A DNA stretch of 64,000 nucleotides, taken from Anthoceros angustus (Eukaryota; Streptophyta; Anthocerotopsida; Anthocerotales; Anthocerotaceae). The stretch covers positions 806,001-870,000 of the forward strand of contig MU008163.1 in the NCBI GenBank assembly GCA_010909165.1, written 5' to 3'. The translations under genes were made by a program, and so were the position numbers. Below are positions 22,789 through 34,594 of the stretch, in pieces; within the stretch, counting starts at the first letter, position 1, and the number at the start of each line of letters is the position of its first letter. The notes beneath the pieces are model-generated. The model was not told the DNA's origin. It did not search any database and saw nothing but the letters and a program-made list of their open reading frames with translations.

Positions 22789-25420
22789 ATGGCGATGATT
22801 GTAGCCGACAGGCGGAGTTGGGAGCAACTCGTGAAACTGTCCGCTTCTTCACGCTGGCTCTTAATCCTGGCTCTCGCCTCTGCTTTCCTGACGTCCCTGA
22901 AATGCGTAAAGGGAGCACGGGAGGCCGATAGGATCAGTCGCCTGCCGGGGCAACCAGAAGTCCCGTTTGCGCAGTTCGCCGGGTACGTTCCGGTGGACCA
23001 GGACAAGCAGCGGGTATTCTTCTACTACTTCGTGGAGGCCTGGCGTGCCAATCCCAGCGACTATCCCTTCGTGTTGTGGCTCAATGGAGGTACCCAGTGC
23101 GGACCGGATCACAAATTCATGCTTTGTTTGCATCGCCGCATTTGAACCTCCGAGACCAACCCAGCTGCCATCCTCGTGCAGGACCTGGATGCTCGTCTGT
23201 CGGAGGAGGTGGGTTCGGGGAAATCGGCCCATTCTGGCCCAACGGATACGGAACCGGGCTGAGGATCAACTCGCACGCCTGGACAAACGGTACGCTCTCC
23301 TCTGCGAGCGAGATTGTTGCTTCCCATTTGTGTTTGACACGGTGTGTGTTAACGTTGTGGGCGCGCGGCAGAGGCCAACATTCTGTTCGTAGAAAGCCCC
23401 GCAGGCGTCGGATTCTCCTACTCCAACGACAGTAGCGACTACAAGTACTACGACGACAAGTTGGTCGGTGCGTATACGTAGAGGCCGGAGGATCGTTGGA
23501 ACAAGTCTTTCCCTTCTTGCAATGCAAGACGTCTTGTTTTTGCTTTCAACTCACTCACAGTGACCTCGAATGCTCGAGTGCAGCCCATGATAATCTCCAA
23601 TTCCTTCTCAACTGGCTCGACGAGTTTCCGGAGTACAAGACTCGAGACTTCTACATCACCGGGGAAAGCTATGCAGGTGCGGGGCTGTCTGCTGCTAATA
23701 TGTGCTCTTTCGAATTCCTCAGCGTCAGTGCCTTGAATTGACGGTGTGTTGTATGCTTTTTCTTTCAGGCCACTACATACCAGATTTGACGTATCTCGTC
23801 ATCCAGCATAACCGAGTTCCTGGAAACTACAAGTTCAATCTGAAGGGAGTGGCTGTAAGTGATCAATTCCAATCTCGCTGGTGCCCTTTTGTGAATGTTG
23901 GAGGATTCCTGGAAGTGCAGTATAGTACAGCTGGGGGTAGCACAAGTTGTCCAATTGCAATTTTGCAAGTTCTGAAACTGATTTCATACTTTTGCATTGC
24001 TGCATCTTGCAGATTGGGAACCCGTTTTTGAGCTTAGAGTACGACCAGGCATCGATCTACGACTACCGCTACACGCATGGATTCACTTCCGAGTCCACAT
24101 ACCGCGGCATCCTTGACAATTGCGTCTTTGCAGACTACGATTACACGGATCCTGGCTACAACCAGACCGAGGGGTGCGTTGATTTTCTGAGACTCAGCGA
24201 TGAGGAGGTGGGAGATTTCATAAACCCGTACGATGTCATCGTGGACGTGTGCCTCCCTGCTCAAGCAATGCAAGAAATTCGGCTCAAGAAAAACGTGAGT
24301 CGCGCAACGACGCCTCTGTCCTTCGAGGATTCCGGACATCGCTCTTGTCCTGTTCGGTCGGCAGCAGGTGCGCACATTTCATCGAAGCTGACGCCGCTTC
24401 TTCGTGCCGATCGCTCTGTGGCAGATTGCTCATAAAAGCATCGGGAACGACGTCTGCCTTGATACGGAGGAGGAATACTATCTGAATCTGCCGTCCGTTC
24501 AGATCGCGCTCCACGTTTATGATCATCACATCTACTGGACTGACTGCAGCGAGTAAGCTTTCATTTCGCTCTCTTGTTTTGTTAACGTTTCTGCATCTCT
24601 GGTTGCCAGTTCATGCGACTCTTGTCCCTGTATGAAACATGCAGCATTGTCACCTTCCCCGCTTATAATCCTGCCGACCTGAAGCGAGATCTGGTGCCCG
24701 TCCTCGGGGAGATTGTGAAGAGCGGCATCCCTCTCCTCATTTTTAGGTTAGTCTGTCCATTTCAAGCAGTCATGGCTCGGGTTGCATGTGTTTCTGACCT
24801 GCGGTGTGCGAGCAGCCTTTGCTCTGACTGCATGTGTTTTTGACCCGCGGTGTTCCAACATTTGTTGCTCGTGTTGCATATGGACATATGCGTTTTTGAC
24901 CACAGGCGTTCCAGTCGTTGCTCGGGCACCTTGTGTTTCTGACTGGAATGTCCTTTCCTCCAGTGGAGATCAAGATGACGTGGTTCCTCTCAGCGGAACG
25001 AGAATACAGATTGACGGCCTAGCCACCACTCTGGGCCTGAACGTGACGCTGCCGTATTCGTCGTGGTTCCACAACAATCAGGTCAGGATGGGCCAGATCA
25101 TGCCAGGACAGAAGTATCTTCATGGATGATCTCGTGTACAGTGTCTTACTCCCACGTACAATGCTTTAATGTATCAGGTTGGAGGATGGCAGATCGTGTA
25201 TGGCAACCAGCAGCTGAGCTTTGCCACAGTCAGGGGGGCAGCGCACATGGTACCGTACTCCCAACCTGCCAGGGCTCTGGGGCTTTTCAAGTCCTTCCTA
25301 CGTATAGAGCCACTGGACCCTGTTCCTCCCCCGTCTCCTCCTCCCGCACCCTTTCCTACAGGTTTTCCTCCTACTCCAGGAGGGTTACCTTACCCTCCTG
25401 CTGCCAGTCCCTCTTTGTAA
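22789..25420 (+). CDS. Serine carboxypeptidase-like protein SCPL1 (S10, class II-like)
   Basis: Ten exons (22789-23089, 23182-23289, 23372-23467, 23584-23676, 23769-23854, 24013-24294, 24425-24552, 24645-24746, 24964-25081, 25178-25420) give 518 aa. An N-terminal hydrophobic signal segment (about residues 24-40) is followed by [19 protein letters not shown], the substrate-binding WLNGG plus [17 protein letters not shown], catalytic GESYAG (Ser197), SGDQDDVVP and [11 protein letters not shown] (His461). S10 enzymes remove C-terminal residues from peptides in the vacuole or apoplast; some plant members act as acyltransferases. This copy has one intron more than the 51-61 kb paralogues (between its exons 7 and 8) and ends in an unusual Pro-rich tail of about 35 residues ([16 protein letters not shown]). 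All triad motifs are intact, so activity is expected. Confidence 0.93.
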
Positions 25421-25461
25421 TCTGAGGCATAGTGATGGAAAGGGGTCTGGTCTAGCACTAG

Positions 25462-25718
25462 ACAGAAACCTGCATTATTTCTCAACTTATGCCTCCAAAG
25501 TTGGGGATTGCATACAAAGAACTTTAAGTGTCCGGATCAGGTGATAAGGTGCTTCGAGGTACAAACGCTCAACCCTGGGCAAAATTACAGCGACCTGCAT
25601 TACTTCTCAACTTATGCCTCCAAAGTTGGGGATTGCATACAAAGAATTGTAAGTATCCCGATCAAGTGCTTCGAGCTACAAAAGTTCAACCCTGGGCAAA
25701 ATTACATGAACCATCTGC
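25462..25718 (+). repeat. Tandem duplication of about 125 bp in the shared 3' region
   Basis: Copies at about 25470-25593 and 25594-25718 share 'ctcaacttatgcctccaaag' with 'ttggggattgcatacaaaga' and 'caaccctgggcaaaattaca'. The repeat lies between the SCPL1 stop and the stop of the convergent DnaJ-related gene, within their 3' flanks. Confidence 0.9.
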
Positions 25719-28305
25719 TCACTTCCGACCCTTAGCCGCTTTGGCTCTCTGCAAAGCAGCCTCTCTGTCTGCCGCTTGCTTTGCCAGTCTCTCGGCTCGT
25801 TCCTGCCGTTCCTTCTTCTTCTGCTGGTCTTCGGAGAGCTTTTTCGAGCCAGCTCCTTTCTGCAGACAGCAACACAACGGTTGAGACCACGAAACAGGAG
25901 CATCTGATTCTCATCTACGGGGAGGTAATCGAGAACCTGCTGTGCAGCTCTTGATTTGGTGGAACCTGGTGGCCCGGTACCGGTCTTAGGAGAGGTTTCT
26001 TGTGGTAAGGGGGAGGTGGCCTGGATTGTTTTCTGAGACTGTTCCCCACCAGATGCTAGATAGCTGTCGATCTTCTCCTTCACTATGTCCCTAACCTGTA
26101 AACCAAATTGCCTGCTTGTGGGCCCAGTATGCTGAAGTCCAAAAGATGAAATCTAGAATACGACTAACCTTTTGCTCTCGCCATGCTTGCTCCCAAGCAC
26201 TGTCAAGCACCTTCTGTTGCACCGAGTCTACTCCTTGGAGAAGCTTTCGCACCTCTGCCAGCTTTCGTGGGTCTTTCAGTTCCCCAGGCTCCCAATCTGA
26301 CTCCTTCAACGATAGCTTGATGTCCTTGGCGGCCTGCAATGTGAAACAAGCAGCGTGAAACTTCAGAAGGAAAAACAAGAAACAATTGGACGTAGGCAAA
26401 AGAAATCAAGATGTAATTTAAAGATGCATATCAGATATTACCTCCCAGTCAGCTGGCCTTGGAGGAACGTCAAGCGTGGCAACCTGCGTCTCTATCTGCT
26501 GTCTGGCTTTGAAATATGGTACATTGCGGACAATCACCGGATCTCTTAGTGCTCTTTCTGGATCAATGGCGGTTAACAACTGTGGACACCAAAAAACCAT
26601 AACGCCACAAAAATCAATCAGAATTTCTATAACTCGATTTGCCACAGCAGCAACAAATTCCTTTTGACGAGATAAGACATTCGTTGCTGCTGAAAAACAA
26701 ACGAACAAACAAATGTCTTTTAACATGACAACGACCAGACAGTAAAGAGCAGCAACTTTACAGCACAACTCTCTGTGGTACGTATTCACCTTTTGCAGTT
26801 CTTCCCATCCTGGCTCCCGCTTAGCAACCAAGTCCCGAATTTCATCATACTTTCTGGACTCCTGTAACAGACAGCCATTGACCGTCACCCATTTACAGTT
26901 TCAGATGATGCAAATGCTGAAAGTCAAAGAGAGGAGAAACAACCTTCCATCGCCACATCATCTTCTCTTTCACATCCTGATCAAACTCAATGCCTTCCTC
27001 TAATTCTCTCCGTCCAAAGAGGTTAAAGGCTGCCCATTCTGGATCAGCCATACTGGCTTTTTTACCCTGATTTCACATTGACAAACGAATATCTGTGAGT
27101 CGAGGAAACCACCCGCTTCAACGGCAAATCAGTAACCAGAACTCACGCTGTGAGCAACTCTTCACCTAAGCTACTTGCTAGCACTAGGAAACTCCAGATA
27201 CGAGGAACTTCCTCTCACCTCCTCTGGAGCTTTCGTTTTCCTGTAGACGTCCCAAGTCGTCCATGGTACATTCAGCACCTGCCTTTTGCATCCAGGAAAG
27301 GATTCTGAGAGGCGCATAATGATCTCTCTTCACATGGACTAGACTACACTTTTTCCAGAGAAAAACTGGTGAAGGGCATATTACCTCATCCGCAGAGAAC
27401 TTGAGCTTCCACGACTGCCCCATACAGTCATGACAAATAACCACACCCTGAAATCAACAGGCAGGTATCAGCCACAAGCAGGTTAGATAGAACCTACATC
27501 GGTAAAAACATAGGACACTCACAGTTCCATCACAAGTTGGGCATGACTTCGTCGGCAGTGGGAGACCCATGTTGAATGTTGTTGGGAAATGTTCAATCTC
27601 TACAGTGCCTTCCTTTATACCCTTCCCTACGCTCGCAGCTGTTGGTCTGCCCAATACGCCAACAGCCCACAAAATCATTCATCCACCCCTTGGCGCGAAG
27701 AGCAAAGGAGGAGGACACATGCAATGCAGATTTCCTCTAACACGTACTCGCTCAAGCTCAAATTCTTTGGGGCGAATTGGACCATCCCCCCCCCTCCACA
27801 TGATGTGCAGCGAAGGGCCTCCCAACCATTGCACGTATTACATTCTCTGCACAGCCACACTTGAGTGAACCAGCAGGCAACGGCACCGATTCCTGCTGGT
27901 CTGAAGTGCAACGGAGTGAACAAATTACCTCCTTCCAATGTACTTCCCAGCCAGTTCCATGCATATGGAGGCTGTTCCGGCTGCAGCCACGCCCTACGTT
28001 ACGGATACACACAATCAAACCACCAAGAAAGAGCTCCCTTAATTCCAAACAAACTAGCAGCCATTTCCCGTGTCCGCAGCATTCGTCGTAAACAGTATCA
28101 CTGCCTGAATGCCAAACAGGCAATAGAGGCTTACAGCAACCCCTAGGGAGGCGGCAGAGGAGGCGAGCTTGGGCAAGCCGAAGCCGCCCTCTGCTGCGTC
28201 ACGCAGGTCCCAGGACAGGTCGACTGCGGCATCTTTGAGCACCTCCAGAACCTCTCGTGTCTGTTGTACCACTGATGTCAAAAACTTGCTGACCTGCTTC
28301 GCCAT
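25719..28305 (-). CDS. DnaJ-related protein with Cys-rich zinc-finger domain
   Basis: Twelve in-phase exons on the reverse strand (28305-28135, 27980-27929, 27859-27748, 27646-27523, 27447-27385, 27278-27219, 27066-26944, 26861-26790, 26579-26442, 26333-26169, 26095-25919, 25859-25719) give about 465 aa. The central part has paired zinc-binding motifs CRECNTCNG, CTSCGGGG, CPTCDGTG and CHDCMGQ, the arrangement of the DnaJ/Hsp40 cysteine-rich domain, but no J domain. The N-terminus (MAKQVSKFLTSVVQQTREV) has a hydrophobic stretch after it. A conserved block (VPWTTWDVYRKTKAP, then DPEWAAFNLFGRRELEEG) follows the zinc fingers. The C-terminus is a charged coiled coil (EDQQKKKERQERAERLAKQ). It resembles plant 'chaperone protein dnaJ-related' proteins; the role is unknown, probably organelle-associated. 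The 59-bp last intron is inferred to restore the frame. Confidence 0.85.
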
Positions 28306-28915
28306 TGTGCCTTTCCCTCCAGCCACACTACAATGTGCGATCACCCGCCCGTGACAGTCCCATTCCCGGTGCTCCAAACTCGGGGTTTTAGCCCCAGCTA
28401 GGGTTTAAGGCTCCAGTCCCATATCCACTGGCAATGGAGGGACCAGGCGAGGGTAGAGTACTAGAGAGTACATAGAGACTAACATTGCAAAAACAGAAAT
28501 ACATACATATGTGATTTTGTTTACCCATATGTGCTTCTCATCCCTCGCGAATCAAGAGAATAGCGGGTTTCAAACTTAGGATGTCGACAACAGCGTATCC
28601 GCCCTATTTTGAGGTTGCCTACCCCCGCATATGAACCTCGCAATACCAGAGCGAATCAGTCTGTTCAATCTTAACTCCCCCGTCTGAAATCGGGGCTGGG
28701 TTGTGGTATATTTGTTTGTACCATTGTTTCCCGCGCTGCCCTTGCTTCCCATTTCATGTCCCAGTTCCGTTGCTCTTGCCCACACGTCCCTCCTTCCCCG
28801 CTTCCTCCTTCCCCGCTTCCTCCAGCCACACTACAATGTGCGATCACCCGCCCGTGACAGTCCCATTCCCGGTGCTCCAAACTCGGGGTTTTAGCCCCAG
28901 CTAGGGTTTAGGGTG
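28306..28915. other. DnaJ-related gene upstream region with a 92-bp direct repeat
   Basis: A block of about 92 bp (28318-28409) recurs almost perfectly at 28822-28912, both containing 'ccacactacaatgtgcgatc' and 'ctcggggttttagccccagc'. The first copy abuts the DnaJ-related start codon; the second abuts the Harbinger element region. Between them is about 410 bp with no recognised gene. Confidence 0.75.
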
Positions 28916-29121
28916 AGTGGTGTCACAGGCCAAGAGAGAGATCAGAAGCGAGGCTACAGTGGGTGTAGGGTTTAGGGTGAGTGGTGTCACAGCTGCCTGG
29001 GGGGATGCTGTAGCATACACATCCGGCGGGGCAACAGGCGGGGGCGGCACACCGGCCATCTCTTCCTGCTGCATCTGCTGGTGCTCGGGGGCGGCACAAT
29101 CTGCTGCTGCTCTCCCTGTAA

Positions 29122-30397
29122 ATGGCAGAATTAAGCGTGCCAGGCCCTCAGAGCGTGTGTATAGCCGTTGTCACTTCAAGGAAGAAGAAAAGTAACCTTC
29201 CTGTTGGGAAGAAACCAAATTTGCAAAGAGAAGATTATGAGCGTATTGTCACTTGGCTAGAGCATCCGCCCAATTACGCACTACGCAATTCAGTGAAGGG
29301 CTTCAGTATGCTGGCAGATGTGGCAAGCAAAGGCAGTAAGGGGCGCTTATGTCTTGGTGCGAAAAGCATGAAGGAAAGATTTGCTACTTACAAGGCAAGG
29401 TACATGAAGGCGAGAGAGGCAAGGGACAAGACAGTTTTGGTGTGTTTGTAGAGGACCGGAAAAATGGTATTTTTATCATTGCATAAATTGGACACCATGT
29501 GTGCTGGTTTGAACGCATGGACTCTTTGTTTGGAGCCAAAGCAAATGTGGAGCCATTATTTGAGCTAGACTGGATCGCAATGCATACTGGAGGCAAGCTC
29601 CTTTAATTGGAGAATTCCTACCTCGCCATCGCAAGTATTCAAGATCCCGACACCTCCTTGGTTTAATCAAGGAGACTCACGGTGTCCAAACGACGATGAA
29701 TCTCAAATTCCTGAAGAATGTGAATCACAACCTCAAGATTACATGAACTTAGATGAGGACAATGCTTTCCCAAGTGAAGTCCCTGATGGTGGGGAGGCTT
29801 TCCATATTAGGCATGAGATGAACTTAAATGAGGACAGTGCCCTGCCAAGTGAAGTCGTTGATGGTCGGGAGGCTTTCCATATCAGGAAGAAGAAACAACG
29901 TTCTGAGACTGCCGCTTCTCCATTTGTACAGAAGCGTGTGCGAACAACACCTACTGATGAGCGCAAGGCACCTCCAAAGCTGGATACTGGGCCTAGCGTG
30001 GGGGCATCCAGAAATGCTTTTGCTGCTGCCTATCGTGATGCTATAATTACGAAAGCTGAATGTAAGTCGTTACCAGTTACCAACAAATACATGCAAGAAG
30101 CAATGTTTTGTTTGCCAGAGTGTGCTCTTAACTGGTCTTCGCTATCGCAGGCAAGCGTCGTCTTGATTCGAGAAAATGGAGCTCTCTAGGGAGGAAAGTC
30201 AATCTAAACTACAGTGGGAGAAGGAAAAATGGGAGATGGAGAGGGCAGATCGGAAAAAGGAGCAAGCATTATTGCGGCAACAACGTAAGGAGGAGACTGA
30301 TGAGCGTTTGAGGATACAAAAATTGTTGCTCATTCAGACGGCCGTGGAAAAGAGCTACGACAGCGAGCAATTGGAGCATATGCTAAAGTTCATTTGA
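29122..30397 (+). pseudogene. Harbinger helper protein (Myb/SANT-like ORF), degenerate
   Basis: The start MAELSVPGPQ leads into KPNLQREDYERIVTWLEHPP and KSMKERFATYKARYMKAREA, a helical DNA-binding-like segment as in the accessory proteins of PIF/Harbinger and related plant elements. After 29447 the frame breaks: MCAGFERMDSLFGAK- and VEPLFELDW-like pieces lie in shifted frames. It reopens at 29743-30060 and 30176-30397, where a charged coiled coil (QSKLQWEKEKWEMERADRKK) ends the protein; a short intron (acceptor near 30149) probably joins the last two parts. A 75-bp internal duplication encodes two 25-residue repeats (29743-29890). Helper proteins of this class recruit the transposase to the element ends. 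The frameshifts make it non-functional as written. Confidence 0.7.
29743..29890 (+). repeat. 75-bp coding tandem repeat in the Harbinger helper ORF
   Basis: Two in-frame units encode MNLDEDNAFPSEVPDGGEAF and MNLNEDSALPSEVVDGREAF, each followed by HIR. The second unit differs by several substitutions and no indels. Confidence 0.9.
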
Positions 30398-31247
30398 TTG
30401 GTAGAAATATAGCTTCCCTTCTAGGTGTTTGAGGACAACAAAACCAAGTAAGGCTTGCAAACGTTGTGGCAAATGATATCTTCATGCTTCTGGTCGACGA
30501 GACAAAGGAAGAACTCCACGTTCGAAATTTGTCTGAAGAGTAATCATCTTCAGAGACTCACGAAAACTCTCAGCGTGAATGGTACTAGCCCCAACAACTT
30601 CACCAGAAGACTCTACTTGGTCACCTTCCTCTAGAAGCATGTCTGTCCATGTATCACCAAGGCGAGCTAACATGTTATGAAGAACACAACATGCTGCAAC
30701 CCAGCGGACTACCTCCCGCATATCCCGAGGACATCTTATCTGCTGCCTCATTTCTCGAAGGGAGGCCCAACGAGATTTCAAAATACCTATGCAGTGCTCA
30801 TTCCTAACTCTACTTTTGGCAAGGCAAAAATTGAATTCTGCATTTTCCAGCACATTTGAAGCAGGAGCCTTGTACGCAGGTATACAGTTGGTAGACAAAC
30901 CGTAGGCAGAATCTGCAAATATGTACTCCCCTGCTGAAAAGTGAGTTTGCGGATCCTTGTACAGTTTCATCCAGTGGAACACAAACGAGTCTGCACACCG
31001 ACCAGGACAACCCACATGCAGGGGCAGTGATTCGTTTGTCATCGCAAACCACTTGCATGTTGATGGAATACCTGGCAAAGAGAGGTAGTGCAAGCTTAGT
31101 ACTCGTGTCTTGGGTTACAGCAAGCCCTCAAAACACATATTGTAGCATACTGTGGCACGACTTTTGCTGACGGCCAGCCGGGCGCGCACAATCCCGTGTC
31201 GTTGTAGTAAGGGGTCCGTTCCACAGGGAATGGTCTCGTGCTTATTC

Positions 31248-31513
31248 TGATGAGAATCAATAGCTCTTAGATAGAAGAGAAACAATGGAATGAATTGATT
31301 AATGAGTAAAGTACAAGCCTTTAAATAGGCTGGGTGGTAGGGTGGTTACAACAATATGTTGTTGTAACCATAAGTGGTTGCAACCATAAGTTGTTGCAAC
31401 TATAAGTTGTTGTAACTAACATAACAACTAACTACCTAAAGCCCTAGCTCTTAAATAATGTTTGAGTAATTAGGCCCTAATGAATAGTGCCCTAAGCTAG
31501 AGCTATTTCATCA
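31248..31513 (-). repeat. Copia-1 3' LTR (left)
   Basis: 266 bp, nearly identical to 38605-38867. Two small differences are extra bases, 'aggctgggtgg' and 'gtagggtgg' against 'aggtgggtgg' and 'gtagtgg', and one substitution near the inner end. On the element's strand a purine tract (agtgagtgggag, complement of 31514-31525) precedes it. Confidence 0.95.
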
Positions 31514-33036
31514 CTCCCACTCACTATGAATGTAGGGGTGAATTTTAGCTTCAAAATGAGGTCTAAAACATAGATAGACTCCCACTTAATCAAAAGTTAT
31601 TTACTTAAGAAAAATGCTAAAAACTTAAGATGCTTGATGGTTAAGTTAGCTTGAAATAAAAACTTAATATATCCTCGAAAGTTGGCGGTTGAAAACGGCC
31701 ATAGAAGAAATAGTCTAAAAGCAATAACACCTGGCATTAATAAATAAGCCACAAAATAACAATAAAAATAAGGCCTTAAATGATCCATAAGCCTATAAAC
31801 AGGTCCATAAATAAGCCAAAATTGAGCCTATATGAGCCATTAAAAGATAAATAGGCCTGACCCAAAAACGGGGCCAAAATAAAGCCTAAAATAGGAAAAC
31901 CAATAAACGGGCTATAAGATATAAGCCCATTTTGGGCTTATCCAGGGCATACGGCCCTGAACCACCCGGGGCCACCTGATTGGTGGTCAGAGGGGGCAGG
32001 TACGGCCGTTAAGCCGGCCGGTTCTGCCTCCCAAATAAGCGCTCCTGCCGGGAAAGCCATCACTTTGCCCCCGCACATGGTGGCGATGACTGCCTGCCCC
32101 TCCGCACAGAAGACTGGAGCCGGGCATCCAAGACTGCATAGGCGCGAGCATCCCGCGCTCCGCGCCTGCTGTCGCGCGCCGCGCCTGGTGGATAGAACCA
32201 CACGCATCCCGGCGCCCCTGCGGCTATCTGCTGTCGGGGTGAGAGGTGATCTTCCCCGCGTTCCAATCTCCTGAGGTCGCGCTCCCACTGCCGCTACACA
32301 AGTCCCCATGTGTCTCGTGTTGTTGTTGCAGATTATTGTATTGCTGCAAAAATTGGAGTTGAGATGACGCGCCTGATAACTGGTGAGTCCATTTTGCTTT
32401 CAATGTGTATATCCAATTTGCATTGTCTATTTCCCATTTTGTAAATTTTCATTCGGTAGTTTCCATGTCTCATGCTTGTAGGAATAATACATGCTTGATA
32501 TGGTGGCAGGTCCTCGTCGCGTGGAGAAGGCCCGTGCCCCCCCACATGCTCCAAGGGACGAGGCCATAAAGAAAATGAAGAGAGCAAACCGAGTAGCAAG
32601 AAGGAGAAGAAAACTTGCCGCACGTGGAGAAAAGGATAGATTGAGTCGGGAAGCCGCCCGTGGGCGCATCTTGTGGTATAGAGATGCACTCGCACGGGGT
32701 GAAGAGATCCCGTTGTCGGGCCCCGGCCGTAATATAGGAAATGATATGGAAGATCCTAATTTCTCTTGTGAATTCCTGCAAGCATGTGCCGAGGTGGCTA
32801 AAACAGGTGGAGAAAAGGCCGATGGAGAAGATGACGTCTTGGTTGTACAAGCACTCGTCGGAAAAACCGATGTTGTCATCAAAGAAGTCGAGGGGGCTGG
32901 TAAGCCAATAAAATGCAAAATAAATTGCAATAAATAATTTGATTGCATAAAAATACTAATCATTGTTGATGTAGATAATCCAATTACCGAGGGCTCAGGA
33001 GCTATATCCTCAGAGTGTCCTGGGTATGACGATTGA
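31514..33036 (+). other. Foreign gene-like segment inside Copia-1
   Basis: Between the Copia polypurine tract and the RNase H sequence lies 1.5 kb without Copia similarity. Its forward strand has a gene-like part: ATG at 32491, an exon to 32899, intron 32900-32974 (GT-AG) and an exon to a TGA at 33034-33036, encoding 156 aa. The protein begins with a very basic segment (AIKKMKRANRVARRRRKLAA) and ends acidic (GADNPITEGSGAISSECPG); I do not recognise it. The TGA lies directly next to the Copia RNase H sequence. The 5' part (31530-32000) is AT-rich with 'ataagcc' repeats; 32000-32330 is GC-rich with an open frame of no known domain. Capture or transduction is inferred. Confidence 0.5.
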
Positions 33037-34297
33037 CCATGAAATGGGTGCACCTCCTAGCAGTAATGCATAGCCACATACAGATTTGCGGCTATCAGGA
33101 TCTCCAGCATAGTCGGCATCAGCATAAGCCGTTAATTGTAACTTAGATATGCCGGGAACATGTTTGTACATCAATCCTGTGTGCATAGTCCCTTTTAAAT
33201 ACCTGAATATCCTCTTGACACATTGCCAATGTTGTCGCCTGTGATTCTCAAAATTGTGAGAGCACTAACTTCAAAAGATATATCGGGTCTTGTGAAGTTA
33301 CTTAAATATATTAAGGTGCCAACAGATGTCTCATGCTTGTAGGAATAATACATGCTAGCATCTGCTTTTAGGGCTCATATCTCACTGTAAGCCTTGTGCC
33401 ACTTGGAAATGGTGTGGCTGCCGGCTTAGCATCTTCTAGTCCAAACTTCTTTAAGCTTTCTTTTATATATTTTGTTTGAACCAAGGAAATGGATTTATTA
33501 CCTCTATCTCTTATAATGTTAACGCCAAGGGCATAACTAAGGTCTCCCAGGTCTGTCATTTCATAATGACTTCTCAACCATGCTTTAATTTCAGCTAGAT
33601 GGGAGAGTGAAGATGAAGCTAAAAATAAGTCATCCACATATAGTAAGAGGTAAATTGTGTACTATTTAGTCTTCAGGATATACATGCTAGCATCTGCTTT
33701 GCTTTGAACAAAACCATATTTTGTAAGCTTGTCATGTATATCATTATTCCATTCCTTGCCAGATTGCTTAAGGCCATAAATGCCTTTAATGAGCCTCGCA
33801 TACATGGTCTTCTTTACCTTTGACTTCATAGCCTTGAGTTGTCTCATGTATATTTCTTCTTGGATTCGCCATGCAGATAGGCGCTTTGACGTCCATCATG
33901 TGAAGATGTAAGTCATGTTGAGCGGACAAGGCTATTATAATTCGAGGAGGCAAACTTTGCTCGGTGCATAGGTAGCCCAGGGTATGTAATCTAAACCCGG
34001 TATCTGGTTAAACCCTCTGGCTACCAGCCTTGCCTTATATCGCTCAATAGAACCATCACCCTTACGTTTGATTTTAAAGACCCATTTACTTCCCACTATT
34101 TTTCTCCCTTTGGGTGGTTTAACTAATTCCCATGTGGAGTTTTCTACTAAAGAGTTGTACTCAATCTCGCTACCTTCCATGTGTCTTTCTCGAGAGGAAA
34201 ATGCTTGTTTCAAGGTTAGCGGTTCCTCTGGATCAACTGTGGCTTTGTAAACTTGATAATAAGGTGTGAGAGGAGAAATGGGGTCATCGAGTGACAA
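33037..34297 (-). pseudogene. Copia-1 reverse transcriptase and partial RNase H
   Basis: The frame from 34297 reads EPLTLKQAFSSRERHMEGSE and WVFKIKRKGDGSIERYKARL, then ARGFNQIPGLDY. After interruptions come GIYGLKQSGKEWNNDIHDKL, the catalytic LYVDDLFLA (about 33640), TDLGDLSYALGVNI and, in shifted frames, RIFRYLKGTMHTGLMYK, YADADYAGDPDSRKSVCGY and GAPISWS. RNase H stops there at about 33037, its C-terminal half being replaced by the foreign segment. Several stops and frame slips are present. Confidence 0.9.
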
Positions 34298-34594
34298 GAT
34301 ATCCCAAAGGTGGTTCCTTCCATCCAGCAGTCCTGCAATGGTCTAGTCCTAAGATTGTACCTTGGTGCGGTTGTTGAATGTGTTCTTCAATGTCGACCAC
34401 TTGTTGAGTGGTTCTGCGTGTAACGCAGCTCTTGTTCGCTCGTCGTCGAATTCATCCACTTGCTCGCCGACGGGCTCATCCTCAAAGGAATACGATCCTC
34501 CTCACGAATTTCAACATCATAGTCGATTTCATCATCGCTAAATGTTGAGGTTCTTCTAAATCGGATCCGGTAGTTGGTCGTCTTGGAATATATT

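Noticed and set aside
26640-26700. Possible extra exon in the DnaJ-related gene after a good acceptor (tttttcag)
   Set aside because: No donor keeps the frame into the next exon; direct joining of 26790 to 26579 gives a conserved-looking continuous protein.
28898-28992. Telomere-like tagggtttaggg words
   Set aside because: Only two short units occur within a small duplication (tagggtttagggtgagtggtg); this is far too little to call an interstitial telomere array.
31205-31235. Sequence 'taaggggtccgttccacagg' resembling a Harbinger-type terminal repeat preceded by TAA
   Set aside because: No inverted partner was found nearby, and it lies inside the transposase intron, so an element end could not be supported.
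32065-32274. GC-rich forward ORF as a first exon of the captured gene
   Set aside because: It has no domain and no in-phase splice to the 32491 ORF could be shown.
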